A stretch of DNA of 64,000 nucleotides from assembly GCA_016868855.1 (NCBI GenBank), contig VGFP01000001.1, positions 434,001-498,000 of the forward strand. The letters are read 5' to 3'. Each line of letters opens with the position of its first letter. Positions within the stretch are counted from its first letter, which is position 1. The DNA is from Bacteroidota bacterium (lineage in GTDB: Bacteria > Bacteroidota > Bacteroidia > Chitinophagales > Chitinophagaceae). The notes beneath the pieces were generated by a model. The model had not been told where the DNA came from and made no database searches. It saw only the letters and a program-made list of their open reading frames with translations. Positions 1 through 9,449 of the stretch are shown here, piece after piece. The position numbers were made by a program, and so were the translations under genes.

Positions 1-1445
1 TTTTTATCCAACGGGCACTCCTGAATATAGATGACAATAAACATATGCCTCCAAAGGGCAAGATGCAATTGACACAAGAAGAACTCTTTCTGTTCAAGGA
101 GTGGACAAAAAGAAATGCAGATACACTTTTGCAATTCCACCAAATTGACTTGAAAGACACCTTGCATGCCATCCTGTCTAAAATGGTAGAGGTGAAGTCA
201 ATTGAAAACACAGCCAAGGTGTATCCATTCTCAAAAGCAGTTGATGACAATATTCAATCATTGAATTCTCCTTTTAGAAGAATCATGCCGGTGGATATAA
301 ACTCCCCTGCCCTGGTTGTAAAATTTTATTTGAAAGAGAAATTCTCCCTGCAGTTGTTGGAAGAATGTTCACCCATTGCAAAACAGGTTATAGAAATCAA
401 TCTGTCGTCCATGCCTGCAGATGATGCAGTCTTCAAACATCTTTCCATGTTTGAAAACCTTGAAAAATTGAACTTGAATGGAACAATGATCAGTGGAAAG
501 CAACTCTCATCATTGAAATCCAACAAACATCTATCATCCATTAAACTTGCCAATACTGCTGTACGCGCAAATGAAATTGAAACGCTGGGAACACTGCCAT
601 CTTTACAATCAGTTTACTTGTGGAACAGCCAGGTGACGAGTGATGAGATTACGCTGCTTCAAAAAAAATATTCAAGCATAAAATGGGATATTGGCTATAT
701 ACCGGATGAAAAAGAATTGCTGAAGCTAACACCTCCTTCAACTGCAAATGCAGAAAAGATGATTCTTGATCCAGGTGAACTTGTTCAGTTGAAACATCCA
801 CTTCCGGGTGCACAAATAAAATATACCACAGATGGATCGGTTCCTGATTCATCCAATGGAATGATCTATACAAAACCATTTAATATCAGTGGACTCACAC
901 AGATCAACGCCATTGCCGTATCAGATGGTTGGATGTCGAGCAACCCCTCCAACTTTACCTATTTCCTTAAAGGAGCAAAAGTAGACTCAGCTGTGTTGAT
1001 CCATCGCCCAGCTGATAGATACAAGTCAAACGGATCTGTTGCACTGATTGATTTCAACAAGGGAATAACTACAAATTTGAATTTGAACTGGCTGGGATTC
1101 AGGGATGAGACGATGAAAGCTGGATTTTATTTTAGTCAGCCTGCCGTTATCAAGCAAGCTGTATTGAGCATAGCAGACAACACGTATTCCTATGTATTTC
1201 CACCTGAAAAAATCATCATAAAAGGAGGCAGCAACAAATCAAACTTAAAAGTGATTGGGTCTTTTAGTCCCATTCAACCAAAAGCTCAACGAAACGCTGG
1301 TATCATCCCAATTACAGTCCAGCTAATCCCTGGCCTTTATCCCTTCATCGAAGTGGAGGCCATCAATCTGCAGCGACTTCCTCCATGGCACCCTGGCAAG
1401 AAAGAAAAAGGATGGGTGTTTGTCGATGAGGTCTTTTTCTATTAA
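1..1445 (+). CDS. Planctomycete-type cytochrome c / LRR / chitobiase-C-terminal-like protein (5' end outside window)
   Basis: The frame is open to the first base of the window, so this is the 3' part of a longer gene; the first ATG at 45 is internal. The residues just before and after it read as the end of a Planctomycete-type cytochrome c domain (N-DDNKHMPPKGK, where the Met of HMPP is the usual haem axial ligand). Counting from that Met, residues about 100-215 hold leucine-rich-repeat-like units (LEKLNLNGT, LSSIKLANT, LQSVYLWNS), followed at about 235-310 by a FN3_assoc/CHB_HEX_C-type beta domain (KYTTDGSVPDSSNG) and a C-terminal discoidin-like jelly-roll region. The family is known from Bacteroidota and Planctomycetes as membrane or periplasmic cytochrome-linked proteins of uncertain role. 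The stop lies 22 bases before the chosen dnaG start. Domain assignment is fairly firm; function is not known. Confidence 0.8.
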   Translation, partial: FIQRALLNIDDNKHMPPKGKMQLTQEELFLFKEWTKRNADTLLQFHQIDLKDTLHAILSKMVEVKSIENTAKVYPFSKAVDDNIQSLNSPFRRIMPVDINSPALVVKFYLKEKFSLQLLEECSPIAKQVIEINLSSMPADDAVFKHLSMFENLEKLNLNGTMISGKQLSSLKSNKHLSSIKLANTAVRANEIETLGTLPSLQSVYLWNSQVTSDEITLLQKKYSSIKWDIGYIPDEKELLKLTPPSTANAEKMILDPGELVQLKHPLPGAQIKYTTDGSVPDSSNGMIYTKPFNISGLTQINAIAVSDGWMSSNPSNFTYFLKGAKVDSAVLIHRPADRYKSNGSVALIDFNKGITTNLNLNWLGFRDETMKAGFYFSQPAVIKQAVLSIADNTYSYVFPPEKIIIKGGSNKSNLKVIGSFSPIQPKAQRNAGIIPITVQLIPGLYPFIEVEAINLQRLPPWHPGKKEKGWVFVDEVFFY

Positions 1446-1467
1446 TTTCACGGGTTCATATATTTTT

Positions 1468-3402
1468 TTGATCTCTCAGCAAACCATACAGGAAATCCAA
1501 AGCCGGATTGACATCATGGATGTCGTTGGCAACTTCGTGAAACTGAAAAGAAGGGGTACCAACTACCTCGGACTATGCCCATTTCACAATGAAAAAACGC
1601 CCTCTTTTACCGTTTCTCCTTCAAAAGAAATTTACAAATGCTTTGGTTGTGGGAAAAGTGGCAATGCGATCGGATTTGTCATGGATCATGAAAAATTCAC
1701 CTATCCGGAGGCGCTCAAATGGCTGGCCAACAGATACAATGTCGAAATTGAGGAAACAGAAAGCAGTCCCGAATACAAAGAACAACAACAGGTAGCGGAC
1801 AGTCTTCACATCATCAATCAATTTGCTGCCAAATATTTTTCCAAGCAATTGTTGGAATCAGAGGAAGGCCAATTGAATGCGCTTGAATACCTCAAAGAAA
1901 GAGGATTCAATGATGCAACCATTGAAAAATTTCAAATCGGTTATTGTCCGGAGACTGGTGATGCATTCACCAAGGAAGCCATCAAACAACAATACAGCAG
2001 TGAATTGTTGAAGAAAAGCGGATTGACTGCAGAGCGAAATGGTCAATTGGTCGACAACTACCGGGGAAGAATAATATTCCCCATCCACAATCAAAGCGGA
2101 AAGATCATTGGATTTGGAGCAAGGGTTATCGGCAGCAGTGATCGCGGACCCAAATACATCAACACACCAGAGAATGAGCTCTATGTAAAAAGTAAAATTC
2201 TCTATGGTTCCTATTTTGCAAGACATCCGATTGACAAAGCAGACGAGTGTTTTTTGGTGGAAGGATATACTGATGTTACTGCCATGCACCAGGCTGGAGT
2301 TGAAAATGTAGTTGCATCCGGCGGTACTTCCCTCACCCCTGATCAATTAAGACTGATCAGGAAGTACACCAACAATCTTACGATTATTTATGATGGTGAC
2401 AATGCCGGCATCAAGGCTGCACTGAGGGGATTGGATCTTGCCATTGAAGAGGGATTGAATGTACAATTGGTATTGATCCCTGACAAGGAAGATCCTGACA
2501 GCTATGTGAAAAAAGTCGGTGCAGATGCATTCAGGGCTTTTGTAAAGGAACATAAAAAAGATTTCATTCTCTTTCAACTGGATATTTCATTGCAGGATGC
2601 AGGTTCCGACAGCAACAAGAAGGCTGCTGTGGTCAATCAAATTGCAGAATCTATTTCCAAATTGAACCGTGCAGAAGATTTCACCAGGCAGCAAGACTAT
2701 ATCAAGCGTTGTTCACACTTGTTGAAAATTGATGAACAGGGACTCACAGCGCTTGTCCAGAAATTTAGCAGAGAAAAAATAGGCAAAGAAGAAAAGAAAC
2801 TACAGCGAGAAGAAGCCGGACAGGAACAGATCATTGCAGATGAACAGCAGGAAGCAGTGATTGATTTGTTGTTCAAAGATGAAATGAATGAGCAGGCTGT
2901 ATTGAGATCGCTGATAGAATTTGGTTCAAAATCATGGAATGAGGAAATGACTGTTGCAGGATATATTTTCGATGAAATTGAAAAAGATGGACTAGAAGAA
3001 TTGTTTGACAACAAATCACTGCTCCAGCTGCTGCAGCATTACAAATCTCTTCACTTGAATGGACAATCGCCTACCGAAAAGCATTTTTTATATCATGCAG
3101 ACCCTGCCATCAACCAAATGGCTGTATCACTTTTGACAGAAAAACACAGCATCAGTCCCAACTGGGATAAATTTTACAAAGGAGAAATCCTTGGCAGAGA
3201 TGATAGATACAAGGAAGAAGTCGTCTCCAGCATGACCTATCTCAAACTCAAAAAAATCAAAAGACTCATTCTGGAAAATCAGAGGGACTTGGAAAACAAT
3301 CCAACTGGAGATGATATGATCATCCTCTTGCAAACACATCGCCACTTGAAGGAACTGGAGATGGAGCTGATGAAAAACATCGGGACTGTCATTTTCAAAT
3401 AA
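1468..3402 (+). CDS. dnaG: DNA primase DnaG
   Basis: DnaG makes RNA primers for lagging-strand synthesis. The N-terminal CHC2 zinc finger is complete (Cys37, His40, Cys58, Cys61 in CPFHNEKTPSF...YKCFGCGKSG), followed by the catalytic TOPRIM core with FLVEGYTDV near residue 262 and YDGDNAG near 307, then a helicase-binding C-terminal region rich in charged helices. The start chosen is TTG at 1468, which gives the usual N terminus (M)ISQQTIQEI; an in-frame ATG at 1420 would add 16 residues not typical of the family and overlap the upstream gene by 26 bases. Length (644 aa) is normal. It faces priA with only 6 bases between the two stop codons, so two replication and restart enzymes sit tail to tail. 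Confidence 0.95.
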   Translation: MISQQTIQEIQSRIDIMDVVGNFVKLKRRGTNYLGLCPFHNEKTPSFTVSPSKEIYKCFGCGKSGNAIGFVMDHEKFTYPEALKWLANRYNVEIEETESSPEYKEQQQVADSLHIINQFAAKYFSKQLLESEEGQLNALEYLKERGFNDATIEKFQIGYCPETGDAFTKEAIKQQYSSELLKKSGLTAERNGQLVDNYRGRIIFPIHNQSGKIIGFGARVIGSSDRGPKYINTPENELYVKSKILYGSYFARHPIDKADECFLVEGYTDVTAMHQAGVENVVASGGTSLTPDQLRLIRKYTNNLTIIYDGDNAGIKAALRGLDLAIEEGLNVQLVLIPDKEDPDSYVKKVGADAFRAFVKEHKKDFILFQLDISLQDAGSDSNKKAAVVNQIAESISKLNRAEDFTRQQDYIKRCSHLLKIDEQGLTALVQKFSREKIGKEEKKLQREEAGQEQIIADEQQEAVIDLLFKDEMNEQAVLRSLIEFGSKSWNEEMTVAGYIFDEIEKDGLEELFDNKSLLQLLQHYKSLHLNGQSPTEKHFLYHADPAINQMAVSLLTEKHSISPNWDKFYKGEILGRDDRYKEEVVSSMTYLKLKKIKRLILENQRDLENNPTGDDMIILLQTHRHLKELEMELMKNIGTVIFK

Positions 3403-3408
3403 TCCACA

Positions 3409-5853
3409 TTACATAGGATCCACATTGATTTGTACATGCACTGATTTGAGTGATGCCTCGCTTTGCAACATCAATACACTCTGCTGAATCATCATCCTTG
3501 CCTGTGAATTTTGTTCACTGCTCCTGGGCAGTTTCAGGAGAATTTCATAGATGTATTTAGTTCTGACACGATTGATGACCGGCTCTGCAGGACCAATCAA
3601 ATAATCACCAAACGTTGAAGACAATCGATTGGCTATGAATGACGCCGCATTCAATGCCTTTGTTTTATCTGTATGCTTGAAAAATATTTGAACAAGCCGG
3701 GTGAATGGCGGATAATGAAATAATTTTCTTGATGCATATTCTTTTTCAAACATGGATGAATAGTCGTGCGCAACAACCCATTCAATGACTGGATGAGCCA
3801 GTTGTGTGCCTTGTATAATCACCCTACCTTTTTCCTGTCTCCTACCGGCCCTGCCGCTGACCTGCTCCATCAATTGAAAGGCTCTCTCATTGACCCTGAA
3901 ATCAGTGAATGAAAGCAATCCATCAGAATCGAGAATTCCTACCAGCATGACATTTTCGAAATCCAATCCCTTCACAACCATTTGGGTACCGACCAATATA
4001 TCCATGCGTCGTTGCTCAAAATTCCTGATCAGGTCTTCATGTGCAGCTTTCCCTTTGACTGTATCTACATCCATTCTGGCAACGGTATGATTTGGAAACA
4101 TCTCCTGCAAATGTTCTTCCACCTTTTCTGTTCCAAAATTCTTTTCAATCCAATTGTTTGAACCACAAGCAACACAGGTATTGAATACAGGATAGCTGGT
4201 TCCGCAATAGTGACATTGAAGTTTGTGTTGCAACTTGTGATAAGTGAGGGTAACATCACAATGATCACAATGCGGAATGTTTCCGCAGGTGCCGCAAATT
4301 TTATAAGGAGTATAACCTCTTCTGTTTTGAAAAAGAATGACCTGCTTTTGCTGGTTCAATGTATCCTCTATCGCTTGTTTGAGGGTTTCTGAAATAATTT
4401 TTCTGACCACTTTATTTCCTTCGAGCGCACGCAAATCTGCCAACTCAATTGATGGCATTTCAACACCTCCATATCGCTCGAAAAGTTCAACCAATCCGTA
4501 TTTTCCCTGGATGGCTTGTGCATAAGATTCAATACTTGGGGTTGCACTTCCCAAAACAACTTGTGCATTGCATTGCTTCGCATAATAAAGAGCTGCATCC
4601 CTGGCATTATATCTAGGTGATGGCTCTTGTTGTTTGAACGAAGCATCCTGCTCTTCATCTACTATGATCAACGAGAGATTGGAAAATGGTAAAAACAGCG
4701 AGGATCTCGCTCCAAGCACAATCCTGATCTCCCCTTTTTTTACCCTGTTCCACAATTCTACCCTCTCGTTGGGATTGAATTTTGAATGATAAATGGCAAT
4801 GTACCCTCCAAAATACTTCTCCAGTCTTCTTATGATTTGAGCAGTGAGCGCAATTTCAGGAAGCATATAAAGGACCTGTTTGCCTTTTTTGATTTGTTCT
4901 TCAATCAGCTGAATGTAAAGCAATGTTTTGCCGCTGGATGTGACTCCGTGCAGGAGACAAATATTTTTTTCATTTAAATGCTTCTTTACAGCACTCAATG
5001 CATTCAATTGTTTCGGGGTGAGTTCAAAATCAATCAATACCTCTTTCTCTTTGAGATGAATGCGATCAACATTTTCTTTGGTAACCAATAAAATAGCTTT
5101 ATCAATCAGCCCCTTTAGTTGTGCACTGCTTGCACCGGATTTCTTGAGTAAATCAGCCTGTTTGACGACTCCATCTTTTTTGAGCAAATGGATATAGGCC
5201 AGTAACAGCTCCAGCTGTTTCGGTGCCTTGGTTGTCCACTGGTTCAACAAATTGGCAAGCGCTTCCTCATTTTGATAATTCGGATGCAGCCTGATGAAAT
5301 TTTCTTTTTTAACAGTGTACTTTTCCTTGAGTGATTCCCATGCAAAGCAAACACGTTTTTCAAGGAGACTCTTTACAACGGGATACACATGCGTGATATC
5401 TAATATTTCCTGTACTTCATCCAGCTTCAATTCTTTTTTTAGCAGCAGTCCTTCTGCAACCAAGTATTCCTTGTCATCCAAATCTGTGAAGTCCTCTCCA
5501 AATTCATCATTCCAAATCAGGATCGTCTCGCTGCTCAGTTTCAAATGTGTAGGCAAAGCCGCTGCCATCACTTCCCCCTCTGAACACATATAATAATGTG
5601 CGATCCATGTCCACAGCTTCAACTGCTCCTCATACACGATCGGCTCAGGGTCAAGTATTTGAATGATGGGCTTAGGTTCGAATCCTTTTGGAGCGGCATC
5701 AGTAATGGATTTAACTACTCCTGCATACCTTTTTTTCTTTCCAAAACTAACTTCAACGCGAACGCCAGGAATGACCATTGATTCCATCGATGCAGGAACA
5801 TGATAGGTATATGTTTTGGGGATGGGGATTGGTATGATGACTTCCGCGTACAA
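3409..5853 (-). CDS. priA: Primosomal protein N' (replication restart helicase PriA)
   Basis: PriA recognises stalled forks and reloads the replicative helicase. The 814-residue protein has the N-terminal 3'-DNA-binding domain (start YAEVIIPIPIPKTYTY), Walker A GVTSSGKT at about 303-310, a DEEQ Walker B at about 399-402 (DEEH in many homologues), GSATPSIES at about 435, and four CxxC pairs at 520/523, 529/532, 547/550 and 560/563 that bind two zinc ions. The helicase C-terminal motif VSGRAGR is present. The start codon is TTG (5853-5851); no in-frame ATG gives a complete N terminus. The gene begins 6 bases after the plsC stop on the same strand, so the two are probably co-transcribed. Confidence 0.96.
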   Translation of the reverse strand: MYAEVIIPIPIPKTYTYHVPASMESMVIPGVRVEVSFGKKKRYAGVVKSITDAAPKGFEPKPIIQILDPEPIVYEEQLKLWTWIAHYYMCSEGEVMAAALPTHLKLSSETILIWNDEFGEDFTDLDDKEYLVAEGLLLKKELKLDEVQEILDITHVYPVVKSLLEKRVCFAWESLKEKYTVKKENFIRLHPNYQNEEALANLLNQWTTKAPKQLELLLAYIHLLKKDGVVKQADLLKKSGASSAQLKGLIDKAILLVTKENVDRIHLKEKEVLIDFELTPKQLNALSAVKKHLNEKNICLLHGVTSSGKTLLYIQLIEEQIKKGKQVLYMLPEIALTAQIIRRLEKYFGGYIAIYHSKFNPNERVELWNRVKKGEIRIVLGARSSLFLPFSNLSLIIVDEEQDASFKQQEPSPRYNARDAALYYAKQCNAQVVLGSATPSIESYAQAIQGKYGLVELFERYGGVEMPSIELADLRALEGNKVVRKIISETLKQAIEDTLNQQKQVILFQNRRGYTPYKICGTCGNIPHCDHCDVTLTYHKLQHKLQCHYCGTSYPVFNTCVACGSNNWIEKNFGTEKVEEHLQEMFPNHTVARMDVDTVKGKAAHEDLIRNFEQRRMDILVGTQMVVKGLDFENVMLVGILDSDGLLSFTDFRVNERAFQLMEQVSGRAGRRQEKGRVIIQGTQLAHPVIEWVVAHDYSSMFEKEYASRKLFHYPPFTRLVQIFFKHTDKTKALNAASFIANRLSSTFGDYLIGPAEPVINRVRTKYIYEILLKLPRSSEQNSQARMMIQQSVLMLQSEASLKSVHVQINVDPM

Positions 5854-5859
5854 GTTGGA

Positions 5860-6636
5860 TTATGATTGATAATATTTTTGATCGATCCAGGTAGCTTTAT
5901 ACTGCAAGAGTTTCTCACTCAACTTCGCTTCAACAATTTTATTCAACGCTTTGTAATCCGCATCGGGATATTGGGCAGGATCGATAGGATCCAAATAGAC
6001 AGAGCGGGACTTCCCTGGAGTGAGTGTAAAAAAGTGACGGTAATGCATACGATCAAATGCATCCAAGAATATAATGGGCTGAAGAGGTTTACCGGTTTCT
6101 ACAGCGAGCTTGAAGGCGCCGTCATACATTTCTTTGAGAGGAGCATCTGCCATGTTGAAAGTGCCTTCAGGAAATACCACGATAGAAATTCCTCTTGCAA
6201 GGACCTTGCGTAAATCATCCAAGCTGCGTGCCCTGTCCTCTGCACTCGAACGATCAACTGTTACTACACAAAACTTATAGATAAATCCAAAAATCGGGAT
6301 TTTCAGCAGTTCTGCTTTCCCTATTGGCCGAAAATGATGTTTGACCGATAGGACAGTGATCACGGCATCTACATAAGCAATATGATTGGCGATGAATATA
6401 TATTGTTGATTTGGGTCAGGGGTAGATTCGTAAATAAACGATTGATTTATACCAATCAGTTTGAACCATCCATTACCGAAAAACCTGAACAAATCATACA
6501 TGATGTTTCCGCCCCTTATTCTTCCCAGCGGAAAGCAAATCAAAACACAGGGAAAAAAAATCAGAATCATCAAAATGAAGAGTGAGTAGGCATAGAGGCA
6601 ATAGAGCAACTGAAAGGGAAAAAGTAGGTACTTCAC
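5860..6636 (-). CDS. plsC: 1-acyl-sn-glycerol-3-phosphate acyltransferase (PlsC family)
   Basis: Transfers an acyl chain to lysophosphatidic acid in phospholipid synthesis. The acyltransferase motifs are visible: NHxxxxD (ANHIAYVDAV) and FPEGT, with an N-terminal hydrophobic segment (YSLFILMILIFFPCVLICF) that should anchor the enzyme in the inner membrane. The open frame reaches a TTG at 6657, but that codon lies inside a TATATTTG promoter element (minus strand), so it is unlikely to be translated; the GTG at 6636 is preferred and gives 258 residues starting (M)KYLLFPFQLLY. The stop is 6 bases before the priA TTG, suggesting a plsC-priA transcript. The gene is divergent from mtaB. Confidence 0.85.
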   Translation of the reverse strand: MKYLLFPFQLLYCLYAYSLFILMILIFFPCVLICFPLGRIRGGNIMYDLFRFFGNGWFKLIGINQSFIYESTPDPNQQYIFIANHIAYVDAVITVLSVKHHFRPIGKAELLKIPIFGFIYKFCVVTVDRSSAEDRARSLDDLRKVLARGISIVVFPEGTFNMADAPLKEMYDGAFKLAVETGKPLQPIIFLDAFDRMHYRHFFTLTPGKSRSVYLDPIDPAQYPDADYKALNKIVEAKLSEKLLQYKATWIDQKYYQS

Positions 6637-6644
6637 TCGACAAT

Positions 6645-6690
6645 AGATTATGTTCAAATATACACCTTAGGCGTTGTATCTTTGCTGCCT
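6645..6690. promoter_or_regulatory. Back-to-back plsC / mtaB promoters
   Basis: Two Bacteroidota -7 elements point away from each other in about 45 bases. On the plus strand TATCTTTG (6678-6685 or so) precedes the mtaB GTG at 6692 by only a few bases; on the minus strand TATATTTG (about 6662-6655) precedes the plsC GTG at 6636. Both match TAnnTTTG exactly. A clear -33 TTTG is not evident for either. The positions argue for the downstream GTG starts in both genes and for very short leaders. Confidence 0.6.
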
Positions 6691-6691
6691 T

Positions 6692-7957
6692 GTGGAAACA
6701 GCCAAAACCATCGCACTGCATACCCTTGGATGCAAATTGAACTTCTCTGAAACCTCCACCCTAGGTCGTTTGATGGAGCAGGAAGGGTTTGTAAAAAAGG
6801 AGTTCGAGGATCAGGCAGATATCTATGTCATCAACACCTGCTCTGTAACAGAGAATGCTGACAAAGAGTGTCGTCAACTGGTGCGGAGAATTCAACGCAA
6901 AAATGAGAAAGCAGTTGTTGTGGTTACAGGATGTTATGCCCAACTGAAGCCAGAAGAAATTGCGAAGATTCCTGGGGTGGATTTGGTACTGGGTGCTGCT
7001 GAAAAATTCAATCTGCCCAAACACCTGAAAGATTTCACAAAAGGTGATGATACAAAAATATGCAGCTGCGACATCGAAGATGTTCATCAGTTCCATGGAT
7101 CATATTCACTCACCGACAGGACCCGAACTTTCCTGAAAGTACAAGATGGATGCGATTATAATTGCTCCTTTTGCACCATCCCCATGGCAAGAGGCAAAAG
7201 CAGAAGCAATCAGATTGAACAGGTTTTGAATGATGCAACCAATCTGGCATCCAGGGGCGTGAAAGAAATTGTGTTGACAGGTGTCAATTTGGGTGACTTT
7301 GGCATCATTGATGGTAAAAGAATAACTGATTTTCATAGCCTATGTAAAGCGCTTGACGAAGTTGAAGGCATCCAGCGCTTCAGAATTTCTTCTATCGAGC
7401 CCAATTTGTTGACCGATGATTTGATTGAATGGGTCTCTGTCAGTAAAAAATTCATGCCTCACTTTCACATTCCCCTGCAAAGTGGCAGCAACAATATTCT
7501 TGGTAAAATGAGGAGAAGATACAAGAGGGAGTTATACGCTGATAAGGTTGCACAAATCAAATCACTCATGCCTGATTGCGCCATCGGTGTAGATGTCATT
7601 GTGGGATTCCCTTCAGAAGATGATGTAGCTTTTCAGGAGACCTTTGATTTTTTACATGGATTGGATGTATCCTACCTGCATGTATTTACTTATTCTGAAA
7701 GAGATCATACAAAAGCACTGGAGATCAAAGAAGTCGTTTCCGTGCAGGTTAGAAATCAGCGTAACAATATATTACGCAATCTCTCATTCCAAAAAATGCA
7801 ATATTTCACCGCCTCTCAACATGGTAAAAAAAGAACAGTGCTGTTTGAGCAGGAGAATAAAAATGGAATGATGGAAGGATATACTGACAACTATATCCGC
7901 ATCTCCACACCATTTCGTGCTGAATGGGTGAATCAGGAAGTAGATTGGCAGCTTTGA
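6692..7957 (+). CDS. mtaB: tRNA (N6-threonylcarbamoyladenosine(37)-C2)-methylthiotransferase MtaB
   Basis: Radical-SAM methylthiotransferase that converts t6A37 to ms2t6A37 in ANN-decoding tRNAs. The N-terminal UPF0004 domain carries the three auxiliary-cluster cysteines (LGCKLNFSET, NTCSVTENAD, TGCYAQLKPEE) and the radical-SAM CxxxCxxC motif reads CDYNCSFC in DGCDYNCSFCTIPMARG; a C-terminal TRAM-like segment follows. LGCKLNFSET is typical of the MtaB/YqeV branch rather than MiaB or RimO. The start chosen is GTG 6692, because the TTG at 6674 overlaps the putative -7 element; this gives 421 residues with the usual short N terminus. The t6A-forming enzyme Sua5 (48693-49646) supplies its substrate modification. 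Its stop codon abuts the stop of the convergent amidohydrolase. Confidence 0.93.
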   Translation: METAKTIALHTLGCKLNFSETSTLGRLMEQEGFVKKEFEDQADIYVINTCSVTENADKECRQLVRRIQRKNEKAVVVVTGCYAQLKPEEIAKIPGVDLVLGAAEKFNLPKHLKDFTKGDDTKICSCDIEDVHQFHGSYSLTDRTRTFLKVQDGCDYNCSFCTIPMARGKSRSNQIEQVLNDATNLASRGVKEIVLTGVNLGDFGIIDGKRITDFHSLCKALDEVEGIQRFRISSIEPNLLTDDLIEWVSVSKKFMPHFHIPLQSGSNNILGKMRRRYKRELYADKVAQIKSLMPDCAIGVDVIVGFPSEDDVAFQETFDFLHGLDVSYLHVFTYSERDHTKALEIKEVVSVQVRNQRNNILRNLSFQKMQYFTASQHGKKRTVLFEQENKNGMMEGYTDNYIRISTPFRAEWVNQEVDWQL

Positions 7958-9397
7958 TTACTGCTTTCTGTAATCCAATGGAGCCTTGCGATCTCCAGCA
8001 AGTGATTCATACTTGAAACTGGCTCCTCCCCTTGCTTTTTGCAACTCATCTGCAGCAGATTGAATAACAGATGGCTTTTGGAAAATTTCCTGTGCAGTTA
8101 AAGCAATTGTTTTGGCCGCAACCATCATGCTCTTGAATCCAATGCTCATCCCATCGCATGCCACAGCCTGCCAGCTATGTGCCGGAATCCCGGAAACCCA
8201 TGTAGCAGTTGACAATCCAGCTGTAGGAACTACCCAGCTTACATCTCCCACATCTGTGGAGGCTGAAGTGAGTCCATTTAATGCATAGGGCTCGATCGAT
8301 GCTGCAGTTTCAATAGAAGGCAAACTGGTTGAAGCGACTGTCAACCTGATTTTTTCTGCGAACAAAGTTTCTTCTGCCGTGTATTTGATCCCGCCCACTT
8401 TTTCCAAATGCTTCTGCATCATCTTCGCCAATGTTTCATTCGGCAATGTATTGTACAAACCTGTCATCACTTCATGGTTCACCGTGGTTCCAGTACCCAG
8501 TGCAGCTGCCTCAGCAGTATTCAAGAGTCTTGTCCAGATGTTTTTAAGTCCATCGATTGTTGGTGTACGGAGCGTGTATTCCACCTCAGCAAAATCCGGT
8601 ACAATATTGGAAGTAACCCCTCCTTTTTTGATCACATAATGAATTCTGGTCTCTTGTGGAACGTGCTCTCGCATCATGTTCACCATAAAATTCATCGCTT
8701 CCACTCCATCAAGTGCAGATCGACCCTTGTCGGGCGCTGCTGCCGCATGGGCAGCCAATCCGTTGAATCTAAAGAGAGCGACTTTATAAGCCAATGTAGA
8801 AGAGGGACTCGCACTGTTGTGATCTCCAGGGTGCCAATGCAGTACAGCATCGACATCATTGAATAAGCCTGCACGCACCAAATAAGTTTTTCCTCCACCA
8901 GCACCTTCTTCAGCAGGTGTACCATAGAGACGAATGGTTCCATTGATTTTATTTTCACGCATCCAGTTCTTCACAGCAATGGCCGCTGCAATCGATCCTG
9001 TTCCAAACAAATTATGTCCACAGCCATGACCATACCCACCATTGACCAGCGCTTTTCTTTCTGCCACCGGTTCCTGAGACAATCCTGGCAATGCATCCAT
9101 CTCAGCCAATATACCAATGACAGGTTTGCCGGATCCGAAAGAGGCAATGAAAGCCGTTGGTATGTCTGCAACACCTTTTTGAATGGTGAATCCTGCTGTA
9201 CTCAATTCCTATTGCATCAGCGATGTTGTCTTTTCCTCCATATAGCCCGGCTCTGCCCATTTCCAGATGGTTGCAGCCATAGAATCATATTTGGTTCTCT
9301 GAGCATCCAGGTAACTCAATATTCCTTTTGATGCGTCTTGAGAAAATCCCTCGCAAAAAAACATTGATGCCAGGATTGAAAAGAAAAAAGGTCTCAT
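7958..9397 (-). pseudogene. M20-family amidohydrolase (AbgB-like), interrupted by an in-frame TAG
   Basis: The reading frame 9397-7958 encodes an exported M20 metallo-amidohydrolase like p-aminobenzoyl-glutamate hydrolase subunit B, but a TAG at 9211-9209 follows codon 62. The upstream piece has a signal peptide (FFFSILASMFFCEGFSQ) and the family's N-terminal helix (WKWAEPGYMEEKTTSLMQ); the downstream piece resumes in the same frame (ELSTAGFTIQKGVADIPTAF) without loss of any residues expected from the family. Metal-ligand motifs are intact: HGCGHN, EEGAGGG, HWHPGD and the AHAAAAPDKG dimerisation/substrate loop. A CAG or AAG to TAG change would explain the break. A TTG at 9205-9203 could restart translation but would give a protein without signal peptide. 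It may be a true pseudogene, a sequencing error or a suppressed stop. Confidence 0.8.
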
Positions 9398-9449
9398 CTG
9401 AAGAAATTGAGACCTAATTTAAATAGATTTTGCTGACTTTGAAACTTCC

